DNA of 64,000 nt from FEN-1322 sp041663425 (GTDB lineage: Bacteria > Omnitrophota > Gorgyraeia > 2-01-FULL-45-10): positions 1 through 64,000 of the forward strand of contig JBAYMS010000002.1 in the NCBI GenBank assembly GCA_041663425.1, given 5' to 3'. Positions 44,269 to 54,330 of this stretch are shown here, piece by piece. Each line of letters begins with the position of its first letter. The stretch's first letter is position 1. The notes beneath the pieces were generated by a model. It saw nothing but the letters and a program-made list of their open reading frames with translations, made no database searches and was not told the DNA's origin. Made by a program: the position numbers and the translations under genes.

Positions 44269-47200
44269 ATGATAGCTGTTTATTTCGCTTATGGTTTAGC
44301 TTTTATATTGATGGGCATAATAATAGCGTTTATGCCGAAGCGAAGCGATTTCCTCGATCTCGGTGATCATCTTTGGCTCGTCGCAGCCTTTGGTTTTATC
44401 CATGGCACGAACGAATGGATAGAGATGTTCATTTTAATGGGCATGCCTTTTGATATAAACACCCTTAAGCTTTTAAATAATGTTTCCCTGCCGATATCGT
44501 ATCTCTTCTTAGTATTGTTTGGAAGCATAATCCTATGCCGTGAAAAATCCAAATTTTGTATCTTGCGGTATGCCTGGGCCGTTTCTATCTTATGCTGGTC
44601 TCTAACCTATGTTTTCAGCAAGGATTTTCTGATAGCAGGAATAGCCGCGCGATATTTTATATGCGTTCCAGGCACCTTAATGAGTGCGATAGCTATATTT
44701 GTGTGTGCCAGAAGAATCGAAAAAGATAACGATGCTCCCAATACAGTATTCTATGGCGCTGTTTTAGCTGTCATGGGTTTCGTTTTGTACGGTATCTTGA
44801 GCGGTATGGTTGTTCCGGACGCGAAGTTTTTACCCGCCTGCTATATTAATTACTCAAATTTTTTACGTGTTTTCGGGCTTCCGGTTCAGGTTCTCAGGAT
44901 GTTTGTAGCCATGATAATATCTATCGGCGTTTTCGGGATGGCGGGCCTGTTTTCCAGAAGCGGCAAAATCATTAAATTCAGGGGAGGTATAAGGCGGAAG
45001 ATATCTCTGATGGTTTCCGGCACAGCCTTGTTTTTAATGACAATAGGTATTGCGGTCGGGTATTCAGGCAGTATCGGGCTATTTCGTGAAACGGTAGTAC
45101 GGACGCAGGGGGATATAGCTGGCCTTGCGGCTATTGCGACATCTGAACTTCTAAATAAGGAAATAAAACAGGTAGAAGGGGCCAATACCCGGCCATTATG
45201 GATACGCGCCATCGCTAAAGAAAATGAAAAATATTCCGGTATTAAGAGTGAAGCGATTGAAAGCTACATGATGGACATGGACAAAAAATGGATTCCGGCG
45301 GCGAAAGACGATTCCCTGATAACGAAATATACGGATAATGAAGTTGGAAATGCTATGAAGTCCGTTGTATCTGAAAGTACTAATACAAAAGAGGTTTTTA
45401 TTACAGATATGTTCGGAGGTCTTGTTGCCGCCTCTGATAAAACCTCTGATTTTTATCAGGCAGATGAGACCTGGTGGCAAAAAACATTTAATAATGGTAT
45501 CGGGCAGTTCTATATAAGTAGTCCAGAACTTGACGAATCCACCGGTAGTTTGTCTGTAAGTTTTAATACGCCAATGAGGAATGCTTCCGGAGAGGTGATA
45601 GGTGTATGTAAATTTGTAGAGGACTTAAGCGCGTTCTTTTCCCCTATAGGTAGTTTTAAAATAGGGCGTACCGGCCAGATTGCGCTGGTCGATGATAAAG
45701 GCAGGATAATTTTTTATGCTGATGCAAAACCGCTCAGCTTAATGATATGTTCTGAGGCTGATGTGAAGAAATTATTTTTGGCCGGGAAGCGCCACATTGT
45801 CTCGAGCACAACGCCGTTTGTTAAAGGCAGCGCATTCCTTGTCTACGCCAATGTTACACATCCCCTTCTTTCAAAGATAGGGATCGACTGGAAGCTGGTA
45901 GTCGTGCAGGATGCTGAAGAGGTCTTTGCGCCTGTCTTTGTCCTTGTTTTTCAAGCCATCGTGGTATTACTGGTTTTGTTGTGTTTGATATTTCCATTGG
46001 GCTATATTCTGGGTAAAAGGTTTGTCCGTCCAATAGCAGAGCTTCGTAAGGGGACAGAGATTATAGCTAAAGGTAACCTTGACTATCGGGCAGATGTAAA
46101 GAGTAGTGATGAGATAGGTGAACTTGCTGACTCATTTAATTTCATGGCGGCAAATCTTAAAAAGATCACAGCTTCGCGCGATGAGCTTAACAGGGAAATT
46201 GCTGAGAGGCAGAGGGTTGAAGAAGAAGTAGAAAAACTGGCTATGATAGTAAAGACTGCCGAGGATGCTATATATAGCACAGTTGACGGAATAGTGGTTG
46301 CGTGGAACCGCGGAGCTGAAAAAATATATGGTTATTCAGAATCCGAGATCAAGGGTAAGCACGTTTCTATACTTGCCCCCGCCGGTAGAAAATATGAGGT
46401 TTCTGACGCTCTAGAAAGGATTAAAAGGGGAGAGCGAGTTGAGCGTTTCGAGACGATTCGTATAAGAAAAGACGGACGTCCTATATATGTATCTCTCAGC
46501 GTTTCTCCATTTTATGATAAAAATGGTAAGGTAGTAGGCGCTTCATCTATCGCAAGCGATATTACCCGCCAGAAAAAGATCGAAGAAGCGCTGAAGGCGA
46601 GCGAGGTAAAATATAAAGTTATCTATGATTCATCCGCCGATGCTATTATGACGCTTACTAAAAATGGACGGTTTTTTTCTGCAAATCCTTCCGCGGTTAA
46701 GATGTTCGGATGCAGGGATGAAGCAGAGCTGGTTAATAATGACGTCTCCGGGTTTTCGCCGGAATACCAACCTGACGGCACAAGGTCGGATCAAAAGTCC
46801 GAGGAGATGGTAAGGGCTGCTATTGACAAAGGGTCTAATTCTTTTGAGTGGACGCACCGACGTATGGACGGGACTATTTTTTACGCCACGGTGCTATTGA
46901 CCAAGATGGAATTGCAGGGCGCTGAAATGCTGCAGGCCACCGTCAGGGATATTACGGAAAAGAAAAAGATAGAAGAGGCTTTGCGGACAAGCGAGGAAAA
47001 TTACCGTACTCTTGTGGAAAATGTCAATCTCGGAGTTTTCAGGGCCACCGGTGGTGCCCATGGACGTTTTATCAGAGCAAATTTTGCCGTGGCCAAATTG
47101 CTTGGTTATGATTCACTGGAGGAGCTTTCTACAATACCGGTATCTTCCCATTATGCCAATCCGGTGGAAAGGGCGCTTTTTGTAAAAGACCTGTCTGTAG

Positions 47201-48420
47201 AAAAATCTATAAAGGGCCGGGAAATTGTTCTTAAACGAAAAGATGGGTCAACTTTCTGGGTGTCTGTGAATGCCGTTGCTCATTTTGACGCAAATGGCAA
47301 TATTGAATGGATAGACACTATCGTCGAAGACATTACTGAGCGCAAACATGCTCAGGAGCAGCTTAAGGATGCAGCTGAAGAATGGCAGAGAACGTTTGAC
47401 TCTATGTCGGATGTTATTTTTATCATGGATACGAATTCTACGATAATAAAGGTGAATAAGACCTTCACTGAGAAGTTTGGTGAAAAGCTCGGCAATGTTA
47501 TCGGTAAGAAATGTTATGAAGTTATGCATAAGGGATCTGCTCATTGGCCTTCATGTCCTTTGGCGGCGACGCAAAGTACCGGAAAATCGAAAACAGAAGA
47601 GGTTGATGATCCGAATATCGGCATACCTCTTTTAGTTACAACATCACCTCTTCTTGACGCAAAAGGTAAGATGACAGGAGTCGTGCATGTGGCCAAGGAC
47701 ATAACAGAACTCAAGAAGGCCGAAAAAGAAATAGCTGCGGCGATGGACATGAAAGAGCAGTTTATCTCAATAGCTTCTCACGAATTACGCGCACCGATGG
47801 CTATTATAAAAGAGAGTGTAGAGATTATAAATGATGAGTTGGCGGGTAAAGTCGCCGCACCCATAAGGAAGATAATCGATGTTGCGAAGCGGAATGTTGA
47901 AAGGCTGGTGCGACTTAGCAATGATATACTTGATCTTCAGAAATTAGAAGCAGGCAAAGTTGACTTCGATATGCAGGTGCAGGATATCAACGAAGTTATA
48001 AAGGAAGTCGCGGCAGGCGTGTCAGTATTGATCAAAGATAAAGGGCTGGAATTTTCCTTATCTCTTTCTGATGATATCCCGGCTATCAAATTTGACAAAG
48101 ATAAGATCGTGCAGGTGCTTACGAATCTTATTAACAATGCATTGAAATTTACTGATAGAGGCGGGATTAAAATTACCAGTGCCAGAGAAGCAGGCGGTGT
48201 CGTAGTAAGTATAATTGATACAGGTCCCGGTATAAAAAAAGAGGACATGGCTAAGCTTTTCCAGAAATTTCAGCAGGTGGGCTCAGCAAGCGAGAGGAAG
48301 GGTGGAACGGGCTTGGGGCTCGCTATCTGTAAAGAAATAATTGAGCGTCATAATGGAAGGATTTGGACCGAATCTGAGCTAGGGGCATGGACAAAGTTCA
48401 GCTTTTTCCTACCATCCTAA
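44269..48420 (+). CDS. Giant sensor kinase: 7TM, Cache, HAMP, four PAS, HisKA-HATPase
   Basis: A 1383-residue membrane kinase. The first 230 residues form about seven helices; helix 8 (about 245-265) leads into a Cache-like periplasmic sensor (about 265-560); helix 9 (about 562-585) leads to HAMP (about 585-640). Then four PAS domains follow (about 655-1140), each ending in the PAC-like block DITRQKKIEE, DITEKKKIEE, DITERKHAQE or DITELKKAEKE. HisKA has His1171 (SIASHELRAPM) and the ATPase ends with GTGLGLAICKEI. It has no receiver of its own; the two receivers downstream are candidate partners. Confidence 0.92.
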   Translation: MIAVYFAYGLAFILMGIIIAFMPKRSDFLDLGDHLWLVAAFGFIHGTNEWIEMFILMGMPFDINTLKLLNNVSLPISYLFLVLFGSIILCREKSKFCILRYAWAVSILCWSLTYVFSKDFLIAGIAARYFICVPGTLMSAIAIFVCARRIEKDNDAPNTVFYGAVLAVMGFVLYGILSGMVVPDAKFLPACYINYSNFLRVFGLPVQVLRMFVAMIISIGVFGMAGLFSRSGKIIKFRGGIRRKISLMVSGTALFLMTIGIAVGYSGSIGLFRETVVRTQGDIAGLAAIATSELLNKEIKQVEGANTRPLWIRAIAKENEKYSGIKSEAIESYMMDMDKKWIPAAKDDSLITKYTDNEVGNAMKSVVSESTNTKEVFITDMFGGLVAASDKTSDFYQADETWWQKTFNNGIGQFYISSPELDESTGSLSVSFNTPMRNASGEVIGVCKFVEDLSAFFSPIGSFKIGRTGQIALVDDKGRIIFYADAKPLSLMICSEADVKKLFLAGKRHIVSSTTPFVKGSAFLVYANVTHPLLSKIGIDWKLVVVQDAEEVFAPVFVLVFQAIVVLLVLLCLIFPLGYILGKRFVRPIAELRKGTEIIAKGNLDYRADVKSSDEIGELADSFNFMAANLKKITASRDELNREIAERQRVEEEVEKLAMIVKTAEDAIYSTVDGIVVAWNRGAEKIYGYSESEIKGKHVSILAPAGRKYEVSDALERIKRGERVERFETIRIRKDGRPIYVSLSVSPFYDKNGKVVGASSIASDITRQKKIEEALKASEVKYKVIYDSSADAIMTLTKNGRFFSANPSAVKMFGCRDEAELVNNDVSGFSPEYQPDGTRSDQKSEEMVRAAIDKGSNSFEWTHRRMDGTIFYATVLLTKMELQGAEMLQATVRDITEKKKIEEALRTSEENYRTLVENVNLGVFRATGGAHGRFIRANFAVAKLLGYDSLEELSTIPVSSHYANPVERALFVKDLSVEKSIKGREIVLKRKDGSTFWVSVNAVAHFDANGNIEWIDTIVEDITERKHAQEQLKDAAEEWQRTFDSMSDVIFIMDTNSTIIKVNKTFTEKFGEKLGNVIGKKCYEVMHKGSAHWPSCPLAATQSTGKSKTEEVDDPNIGIPLLVTTSPLLDAKGKMTGVVHVAKDITELKKAEKEIAAAMDMKEQFISIASHELRAPMAIIKESVEIINDELAGKVAAPIRKIIDVAKRNVERLVRLSNDILDLQKLEAGKVDFDMQVQDINEVIKEVAAGVSVLIKDKGLEFSLSLSDDIPAIKFDKDKIVQVLTNLINNALKFTDRGGIKITSAREAGGVVVSIIDTGPGIKKEDMAKLFQKFQQVGSASERKGGTGLGLAICKEIIERHNGRIWTESELGAWTKFSFFLPS

Positions 48421-48448
48421 TATACATATATATATTATATGTAATATT

Positions 48449-48477
48449 TTGACTAACTATATGTTATAGGGTATACT
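48449..48477 (+). promoter_or_regulatory. Promoter of the second kinase gene, leaderless geometry
   Basis: TTGACT (48449-48454), 17-base spacer, TATACT (48472-48477). The ATG at 48486 begins 8 bases after the -10 box. Confidence 0.75.
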
Positions 48478-48485
48478 TAACACTA

Positions 48486-49256
48486 ATGGTCTTATTAAAA
48501 AAACTTTTTATGAGCCTATGGGCAAAAGGAAACACTAAAAGCTGTAAGCCTGAAGAAGTCGACAGGCTTAAGAAGGAATTTTTGTCTTTGGCCTCTCACG
48601 AGCTTAGGACCCCCCTGGCGACTATAAAGAACGCTGTATCGCTCATCTCCGACGAGTCCAGCGGTCCTCTGAATGAAACTCAGCGTAAATTCCTGACTAT
48701 AACCAACCGCAATGTTGATAAGTTAGCTATTATTATAAATGATTTCTTTCTATTGTCAGACCTTGAATCCGGCTGTGTGGAATTATTGAGATCCGAAATA
48801 GACCTTAACGAAACGATAGAAAATGCTATTGATGTATTCTCAGATCTGGCAAAGTCTAACGATGTAGCTATATATTTTGAACCTGACAGGACTATCAAAC
48901 GTCTCATTGCGGATCGCCAGAAGATAATGCATGTCCTTACAAATCTCATTTCTAACGCTATAAAGTTCAGCCGTAATGGCGGAACGGTTACGATTACCAT
49001 TTCATGGCATAATACAGATAAAAATTTCATTGAGGTAAAGATAAAAGATACAGGTATAGGTATAGATAGAAAAGACTTTGATAAGCTTTTCCATAGCTTC
49101 CAACAGATCGACAGCACTCTGACTAGAAGATTTACAGGCAGCGGGCTGGGCCTGGCGATATGTAAGCGCATAATAGAGCTGCACAGAGGCAAGATATGGG
49201 TTGAATCTGAGTCGGGCAAAGGGAGTGTGTTTAATTTTATTCTGCCTATAAAATAA
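48486..49256 (+). CDS. Soluble sensor histidine kinase
   Basis: A 256-residue kinase made only of HisKA (His38 in SLASHELRTPLATIKN) and HATPase (NLISNAIKFSRNGG, GTGIGIDRKDF, GSGLGLAICKRI). It has no sensor or membrane part, so it probably takes input from a partner, possibly the giant kinase upstream whose catalytic part it resembles. The gene has its own promoter and almost no leader. Its stop overlaps the next receiver start. Confidence 0.9.
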   Translation: MVLLKKLFMSLWAKGNTKSCKPEEVDRLKKEFLSLASHELRTPLATIKNAVSLISDESSGPLNETQRKFLTITNRNVDKLAIIINDFFLLSDLESGCVELLRSEIDLNETIENAIDVFSDLAKSNDVAIYFEPDRTIKRLIADRQKIMHVLTNLISNAIKFSRNGGTVTITISWHNTDKNFIEVKIKDTGIGIDRKDFDKLFHSFQQIDSTLTRRFTGSGLGLAICKRIIELHRGKIWVESESGKGSVFNFILPIK

Positions 49257-49660
49257 TGAAAGGTTTTATGGAAACTATCACTATTCTGCTTGTGGATGAT
49301 GAACCGGATTTTCTCGAGATCATGAGCGCTGTTATAAGAGGATGGAGTTATAATGTTATTACAGCTTCGGGAGGGGCGGAAGCTATCGGAATAATGAAGG
49401 TTAAAAAGCCTGATATAGTTATACTCGATTATATAATGCCTGATATGGATGGTATAGCGGTGCTTAAAGAGATGCGTAAGACGGATAAGAATACGCCCGT
49501 TATAATGTTCACTGCGCACCCTAATATGAAGGTAATAAAAGGAACGGAAAAATTGAGCATAAGCGCTTTCATACCTAAGCTGAGCACTTATTCTGATGTT
49601 TCATCGTCGCTGAGATCTACGATAGAAATGATCATTAAAAGCTTGCATAAGAAGGAGTAA
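49256..49660 (+). CDS. Response regulator receiver
   Basis: A 134-residue single receiver with Asp58 (IVILDYIMPDMDG) and IPK near the end. The start may be ATG 49256, overlapping the kinase stop by one base, or ATG 49268, which begins METITILLVDDEPD. No output domain. Likely partner of the kinase upstream; it may act by protein contact on the pilus machinery encoded next. Confidence 0.85.
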   Translation: MKGFMETITILLVDDEPDFLEIMSAVIRGWSYNVITASGGAEAIGIMKVKKPDIVILDYIMPDMDGIAVLKEMRKTDKNTPVIMFTAHPNMKVIKGTEKLSISAFIPKLSTYSDVSSSLRSTIEMIIKSLHKKE

Positions 49661-49666
49661 TTCTTA

Positions 49667-50044
49667 ATGGAAAAGAAGAAAATACTTTTAGTTGATGACG
49701 AGCGGGATCTTGTTGAGACGATGATCTATCAGCTGGAAGCATTCGGATATCAGGTTATCACGGCTTATGATGGGGCTGAGGGTCTGGAGAAGGCTAAGAC
49801 GGAAAAGCCGGATCTTATCATTCTCGACCTTATGCTTCCTAAAATGGATGGATATAAAGTCTGCGGCCTTTTAAAAAAAGACACCAGGTATTCAAGGATC
49901 CCGGTGATACTTTTCACTGCCAGGGCTCAGGAATCGGACATGAAATTGGGCGAAGAGGTTGGTGCTGATGCATATATAGTTAAGCCTTTTGAATCTAAAA
50001 TGCTGCTTAGTAAGATCGAAAGCCTTTTGAAATCAGGGAGTTAA
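49667..50044 (+). CDS. Response regulator receiver adjacent to pilB
   Basis: A 125-residue single receiver: LLVDDERD acidic pocket, Asp54 in LIILDLMLPKMDGYKV, and Lys in YIVKPF. It lies 6 bases before the PilB gene in one transcript. In PilG/PilH and FrzZ-like systems such receivers modulate pilus motors; here that is an inference from position. Confidence 0.9.
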   Translation: MEKKKILLVDDERDLVETMIYQLEAFGYQVITAYDGAEGLEKAKTEKPDLIILDLMLPKMDGYKVCGLLKKDTRYSRIPVILFTARAQESDMKLGEEVGADAYIVKPFESKMLLSKIESLLKSGS

Positions 50045-50050
50045 ATAGCG

Positions 50051-51748
50051 ATGGTAAAGGTAAGGAAATCGCTGGGCGAGAGCCTTGTGGAAGAAGGGGT
50101 TATAACGGCTGAACAGCTTAAGCAGGCGCAGGCCGAAGAGAAAAGTACAGGCCAGCGTCTTCGGAAAGCTTTGGTTAAGTTGGGGTTCATTGCCGAAGAT
50201 GACCTCGTATCATTTTTAAGCGATAAACTTAATGTGCCGCGCATAGAGCTTAATAATTATCTGATAGATCAAAAGGTAATAGAGCTTGTTCCCGAAGAGC
50301 TTGCGCGAAAGTATGAGCTGATACCTGTGCTCAAGATCGGCAATAGACTTACCTGCGCAATGGTTGATCCATGGAATGTGTTTGCCTTAGACGAGATACG
50401 CTCCAAGACGGGGCTTATTATAGAGCCTTCAGTAGCTACTGAAGCAGAAATAAAAAAAGCTATTAACGAAATTTATGGTGCAAAGCAGGGAACGATAGAA
50501 GAGCTGATAAAGTCGATAGATGAAGAAAAAATCACAGAAGCTACCGGCGGTAAAGAGCTGAATGTTAAGAAATTGCAGGGCATAGTAGAAGAGCCAACCG
50601 TTATAAAGCTGGTCAATCTTCTGATCATGCAGGCGGTAAAAGAGGGTGCGAGCGATATTCATATCGAGCCCGAAGAAAACACTCTCAGGATCAGGTTCAG
50701 GGTAGATGGTATTTTGCATGAAATAAGCGCTCCGCCCAAGCACCTCCAGTCCGCTATAATATCGAGGATCAAGATAATGGCGTCTCTCGACATCTCTGAG
50801 CGCCGCATTCCGCAGGATGGCAGATTCACGATAAATACAGGAGGCAAACAGATAGATGCGCGTGTGTCGTGTGTCCCGACCATCTATGGTGAAAATGTGG
50901 TGCTTCGTCTGCTGAATACAGCCAGCGCTTTATTAACTCTTGAGGAGCTGGGCTTCTCCACGAATATACTTGAAAAATATAACCACCTTATCTATAAGCC
51001 GCACGGGATCATACTTGTCACAGGGCCTACCGGCAGTGGAAAGACGACGACGCTTTACGCTTCTTTGGATAAGATAAACAGTCCGGAAAAAAATATCATA
51101 ACGATAGAGGATCCCGTAGAATATAAGCTCCCCGGGGTGCGCCAGATACAGGTGGATACTAAGGTGAACCTTACATTTGCCAACGGGCTGCGGTCTATTC
51201 TTCGCCAGGATCCGGATATTGTAATGGTGGGAGAAATACGTGATATTGAGACCGCTGAAATAGCTATCCAGGCCGCGCTTACCGGGCACCTTGTTTTTTC
51301 GACGCTTCATACAAATGATGCGCCGGGAGCTATCACTCGTCTCATAGATATGGGCATGGAGCCGTTTCTTGTTTCCTCTTCGGTTATTGCCGTAATAGCC
51401 CAAAGACTGGTGCGTAAAATATGTCCCAGATGCAAAGAGCAGTATACGCCTACAAAAACAGAGCTTAAGGATATAGGATTGGAAAGCTCGGGTAAGGTGA
51501 GTTTCTATAAAGGAAAAGGCTGCCCTGATTGTATGAATACCGGATATAAAGGAAGGATAAGTATATACGAAATGATGCTTCCGGACGATAAGATCCGCGA
51601 TGCTATTATATCTAAGACTGCGACAAGCGAAATAAAGAAGCGGGCGATAGAGGGTGGGATGATCACGCTTATGCAGGATGGTATAGAAAAAGTCGAAGCG
51701 GGAATTACCACGATAGAAGAAGTGTTAAGGGTGACTCAGGAGGATTAA
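50051..51748 (+). CDS. pilB: Type IV pilus assembly ATPase PilB
   Basis: The motor for pilus extension or type II secretion, 565 residues. The N-terminal MshEN-type domain (residues about 1-150) could bind c-di-GMP in some relatives. Walker A is GPTGSGKTTTLY with Lys331; the Asp box and Walker B lie in ILRQDPDIVMVGEIRD; a four-cysteine zinc site is formed by CPRC and CPDC. The C-terminal IEEVLRVT is typical. It overlaps pilC by one base. Confidence 0.96.
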   Translation: MVKVRKSLGESLVEEGVITAEQLKQAQAEEKSTGQRLRKALVKLGFIAEDDLVSFLSDKLNVPRIELNNYLIDQKVIELVPEELARKYELIPVLKIGNRLTCAMVDPWNVFALDEIRSKTGLIIEPSVATEAEIKKAINEIYGAKQGTIEELIKSIDEEKITEATGGKELNVKKLQGIVEEPTVIKLVNLLIMQAVKEGASDIHIEPEENTLRIRFRVDGILHEISAPPKHLQSAIISRIKIMASLDISERRIPQDGRFTINTGGKQIDARVSCVPTIYGENVVLRLLNTASALLTLEELGFSTNILEKYNHLIYKPHGIILVTGPTGSGKTTTLYASLDKINSPEKNIITIEDPVEYKLPGVRQIQVDTKVNLTFANGLRSILRQDPDIVMVGEIRDIETAEIAIQAALTGHLVFSTLHTNDAPGAITRLIDMGMEPFLVSSSVIAVIAQRLVRKICPRCKEQYTPTKTELKDIGLESSGKVSFYKGKGCPDCMNTGYKGRISIYEMMLPDDKIRDAIISKTATSEIKKRAIEGGMITLMQDGIEKVEAGITTIEEVLRVTQED

Positions 51749-52959
51749 TGGCGTTATACATGTACAGGGCTCGAGATGGTGCCGGCAAGATAGTCAAGGG
51801 CACAATGGATGCCGCTACAAAGACTGAGCTTATTGATAAGCTTCAGAAGATGGGCTATATGGCGACCAATGTTAAAGAGACCTCTAGCGCTGAAATGACG
51901 TCAATATTTGATAGATTTCAAAGGATACGATCAGACGATATGCTTATGTTCTATATCCAGTTGTCAAATATGATAACTGCAGGCATAACCATATTGATGA
52001 GCTTGTCTACGCTTGGGAAGCAGGCTGAGAACAAGGCCCTGAAACAGGCCATAGGCAGTGTTTCAAGGCAAGTTGAGTCAGGTTCGAGCCTTTCGCAGGC
52101 ATTTGCTACACAGCCGCGCATCTTCAGCAAATTATTTGTAAATATGATAAAGGCAGGTGAGGCCAGCGGCAATCTAGACGCCGTTCTCATGAGATATGCT
52201 ACATTCTTCGAGAATCAGGAAGATCTTAAGCAGAAGATAAGAGGGGCGCTTTTTTATCCCATAATACTCTTGTGTGCAGGTATTGCCGTAACCCTATTAA
52301 TAGTTACCTTTGTAATCCCCCAGTTTGCCGAGATATATCTTAAAGCAGGTATAAAGCTGCCTTTGCCGACGCTGATAGTGTATAACGCAGGCCTCTTCAT
52401 TAAAAATTTTTGGTATGTGATCATTATCTGCATAATTGCTGTTTTGGTTGGGTTGAAATTTTATTTCGCCACAGTTAAGGGGCAGACATTTTACGACAGG
52501 ATGAAGCTCAGCCTGCCGATAATAGGACCCTTATACCGTAAGGTAGCAATGGCAAGATTCGCACGGACTCTTGCCACTCTTTTAGGCAGCGGTGTGCCGA
52601 TACTGCAGTCGCTTGACATAGTTAAAGATATCGTCGGCAATGTGATCCTGGCCGCTGCTATTACAAATATCAGAGGATATGTAGAGAAGGGCGAGCGCAT
52701 GTCCGAGCCTATGAGGATAAGCGGGGAGTTTCCTCCTGACATAGTGCAGATGGTGTCGGTCGGAGAAGAGACGGGCAATATGGACGGTATGCTTAATAAG
52801 ACCGCAGATTTTTACGATATGACGGTAGGCTATGCCGTAAAAAAGCTGACGACCGTTATAGAGCCGTTATTTCTTGTAGTGTTGGGAGTTATGGTAGGAT
52901 TTATTATGGCATCTATGTTGATGCCGATTTTTGACATGGTGAAGACGTTAAAGCATTAA
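51748..52959 (+). CDS. pilC: Inner-membrane platform protein PilC
   Basis: A 403-residue PilC/GspF protein. Two homologous cytoplasmic domains, each followed by membrane helices, give three helices overall. Family stretches include FYIQLSNMITAGITI, EASGNLDAVLMRYA and, in the second copy, VSVGEETGNMDGMLNKTADFYD. It couples PilB to the pseudopilins. Co-transcribed with pilB. Confidence 0.96.
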   Translation: MALYMYRARDGAGKIVKGTMDAATKTELIDKLQKMGYMATNVKETSSAEMTSIFDRFQRIRSDDMLMFYIQLSNMITAGITILMSLSTLGKQAENKALKQAIGSVSRQVESGSSLSQAFATQPRIFSKLFVNMIKAGEASGNLDAVLMRYATFFENQEDLKQKIRGALFYPIILLCAGIAVTLLIVTFVIPQFAEIYLKAGIKLPLPTLIVYNAGLFIKNFWYVIIICIIAVLVGLKFYFATVKGQTFYDRMKLSLPIIGPLYRKVAMARFARTLATLLGSGVPILQSLDIVKDIVGNVILAAAITNIRGYVEKGERMSEPMRISGEFPPDIVQMVSVGEETGNMDGMLNKTADFYDMTVGYAVKKLTTVIEPLFLVVLGVMVGFIMASMLMPIFDMVKTLKH

Positions 52960-53030
52960 AATCCTTCGGCTTGGCTCAGGATTTTGTCCCGAACATGGCC
53001 GGGGATAAAATGAAGAAAGGGGGATGTAAG

Positions 53031-53465
53031 ATGTTTAAGAAAAAAGGTTTTACGATTATAGAGCTGTTGATAGTAATAGCAGTAATAGGCATACTTGTTG
53101 GGATAGCGCTTCCGCGGTTTCGAGGTATGCAGGATGAGGGTAACATAGCCAAAGCTAAAGCTGAGCTGAAGACACTCCAGACGGCCATAGAGAGCTATTA
53201 TTCTCATAATAGCAATGTTTATCCGACGGCGCTTGCAAATATGACAACGGCTACTCCGCAAATAATAGCCGTAGTGCCTAATGACCCGTTTAACGGGACT
53301 ACCGCTTATGGATACAACCATACCGGTAATTATTACGCAATTTACTCTGTAGGGCCGGCCAATGATGGAACGGCTACTGTAGATTCTGACGGAGCTATAA
53401 CTGAGACCGACGGGGCAAGTTGTATCTATGTTACGAACGGGACGAGCATTGATGCCCAGCCGTAA
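53031..53465 (+). CDS. Major type IV pilin / pseudopilin
   Basis: A 144-residue prepilin with a short leader MFKKKG cut before FTIIELLIVIAVIGILVG, and Glu5 of the mature chain present. The globular part is small and ends with a conserved-looking, disulfide-free loop. It is of the GspG/PilA type. ATG 53031 follows AAAGGGGG; a start at 52971 in the same frame would give a long atypical leader. It is the most likely main subunit. Confidence 0.92.
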   Translation: MFKKKGFTIIELLIVIAVIGILVGIALPRFRGMQDEGNIAKAKAELKTLQTAIESYYSHNSNVYPTALANMTTATPQIIAVVPNDPFNGTTAYGYNHTGNYYAIYSVGPANDGTATVDSDGAITETDGASCIYVTNGTSIDAQP

Positions 53466-53827
53466 TGATTGAGAAGAAAGGTTTTACACTGCTCGAAGTT
53501 CTTCTGGCGGTTGTTTTTCTGGCAGCCGGCTCGATCTTTCTTTTGCAGGCGATCGGCTCAGGTCTTTTTGCCGGCAATATTAATGAGACGGAAATAGTCG
53601 CTATAAATTTAGCCCAGGAGAAAATGGAGTTTGTGCGGAATACCGCTTATGCCAGCATTGCCAGTGAGGCGAGAGCTGACGTAAGCGGTTTTCCTGCATA
53701 TCAGCGTGAAGTAGTGGTCACCGATGCGACTTTGCAGCACAATATTAAAAAAGTAGTTGTGAAGGTCTATTATACTATAAAAAATACCGAGCTTAATAAA
53801 TCCCTGACAACCTATGTTGCGATCTGA
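53465..53827 (+). CDS. Minor pseudopilin, PilV/GspI-like
   Basis: A 120-residue prepilin. The leader MIEKKG precedes FTLLEVLLAVVFLAAG, a cleavage site with Glu at position 5. It overlaps the pilin stop by one base. GspI and PilV proteins help start pilus growth. The length is right for GspI. Confidence 0.82.
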   Translation: MIEKKGFTLLEVLLAVVFLAAGSIFLLQAIGSGLFAGNINETEIVAINLAQEKMEFVRNTAYASIASEARADVSGFPAYQREVVVTDATLQHNIKKVVVKVYYTIKNTELNKSLTTYVAI

Positions 53828-54329
53828 TAAAAATAAAATCGGATTAACATTGATCGAGTTGATAATTGCACTGCTTCTCGTTTCGTTTGTTCTGGTTGCG
53901 GTGTGGTCGGTCTATAGCGCAGGCTCTAAGGTGTTTTATGGACAAGAGACGCGGGGAGGTGTAGTGCCTGAGGTTGAGCGTGCTCTGTATGAATTTGGAA
54001 GCGATTTACGCCGGGCTGCATCTGTTACGGATGCGCAGAAAACATCGCTTACTTTTACGTCGGGTGCCAGTTCCAGCGGTAAAAATGAAACGATGAAATA
54101 TGTGTGGGATGACATTTCCAGCCATTCCTTAAACAAGATATCTACGGTGACGAAACCTGTAGTCCATTCTGTTTCGGACCTTATATTTACTTATTATGAT
54201 TCAAACAACAACCTTCTTTCTTCTCCCGTGACACCCTCAGATGTGCGGGTGGTTGTTATCACTATGACGGTTACGACTAAAAACGAAAGTTTTAAGATCC
54301 AAAATGCTGCCCGTATCAGGTGCCTTTGA
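53814..54329 (+). CDS. Minor pseudopilin, PilW/GspJ-like
   Basis: A 171-residue prepilin. Leader ending KIG, then LTLIELIIALLLVSFVLVAV; the first mature residue is Leu, which prepilin peptidase accepts. The remaining part is beta-rich (VHSVSDLIFTYYDSNNNL) as in GspJ or PilW. It overlaps the preceding gene by 14 bases. Confidence 0.8.
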   Translation: MLRSDKNKIGLTLIELIIALLLVSFVLVAVWSVYSAGSKVFYGQETRGGVVPEVERALYEFGSDLRRAASVTDAQKTSLTFTSGASSSGKNETMKYVWDDISSHSLNKISTVTKPVVHSVSDLIFTYYDSNNNLLSSPVTPSDVRVVVITMTVTTKNESFKIQNAARIRCL

Positions 54330-54330
54330 T

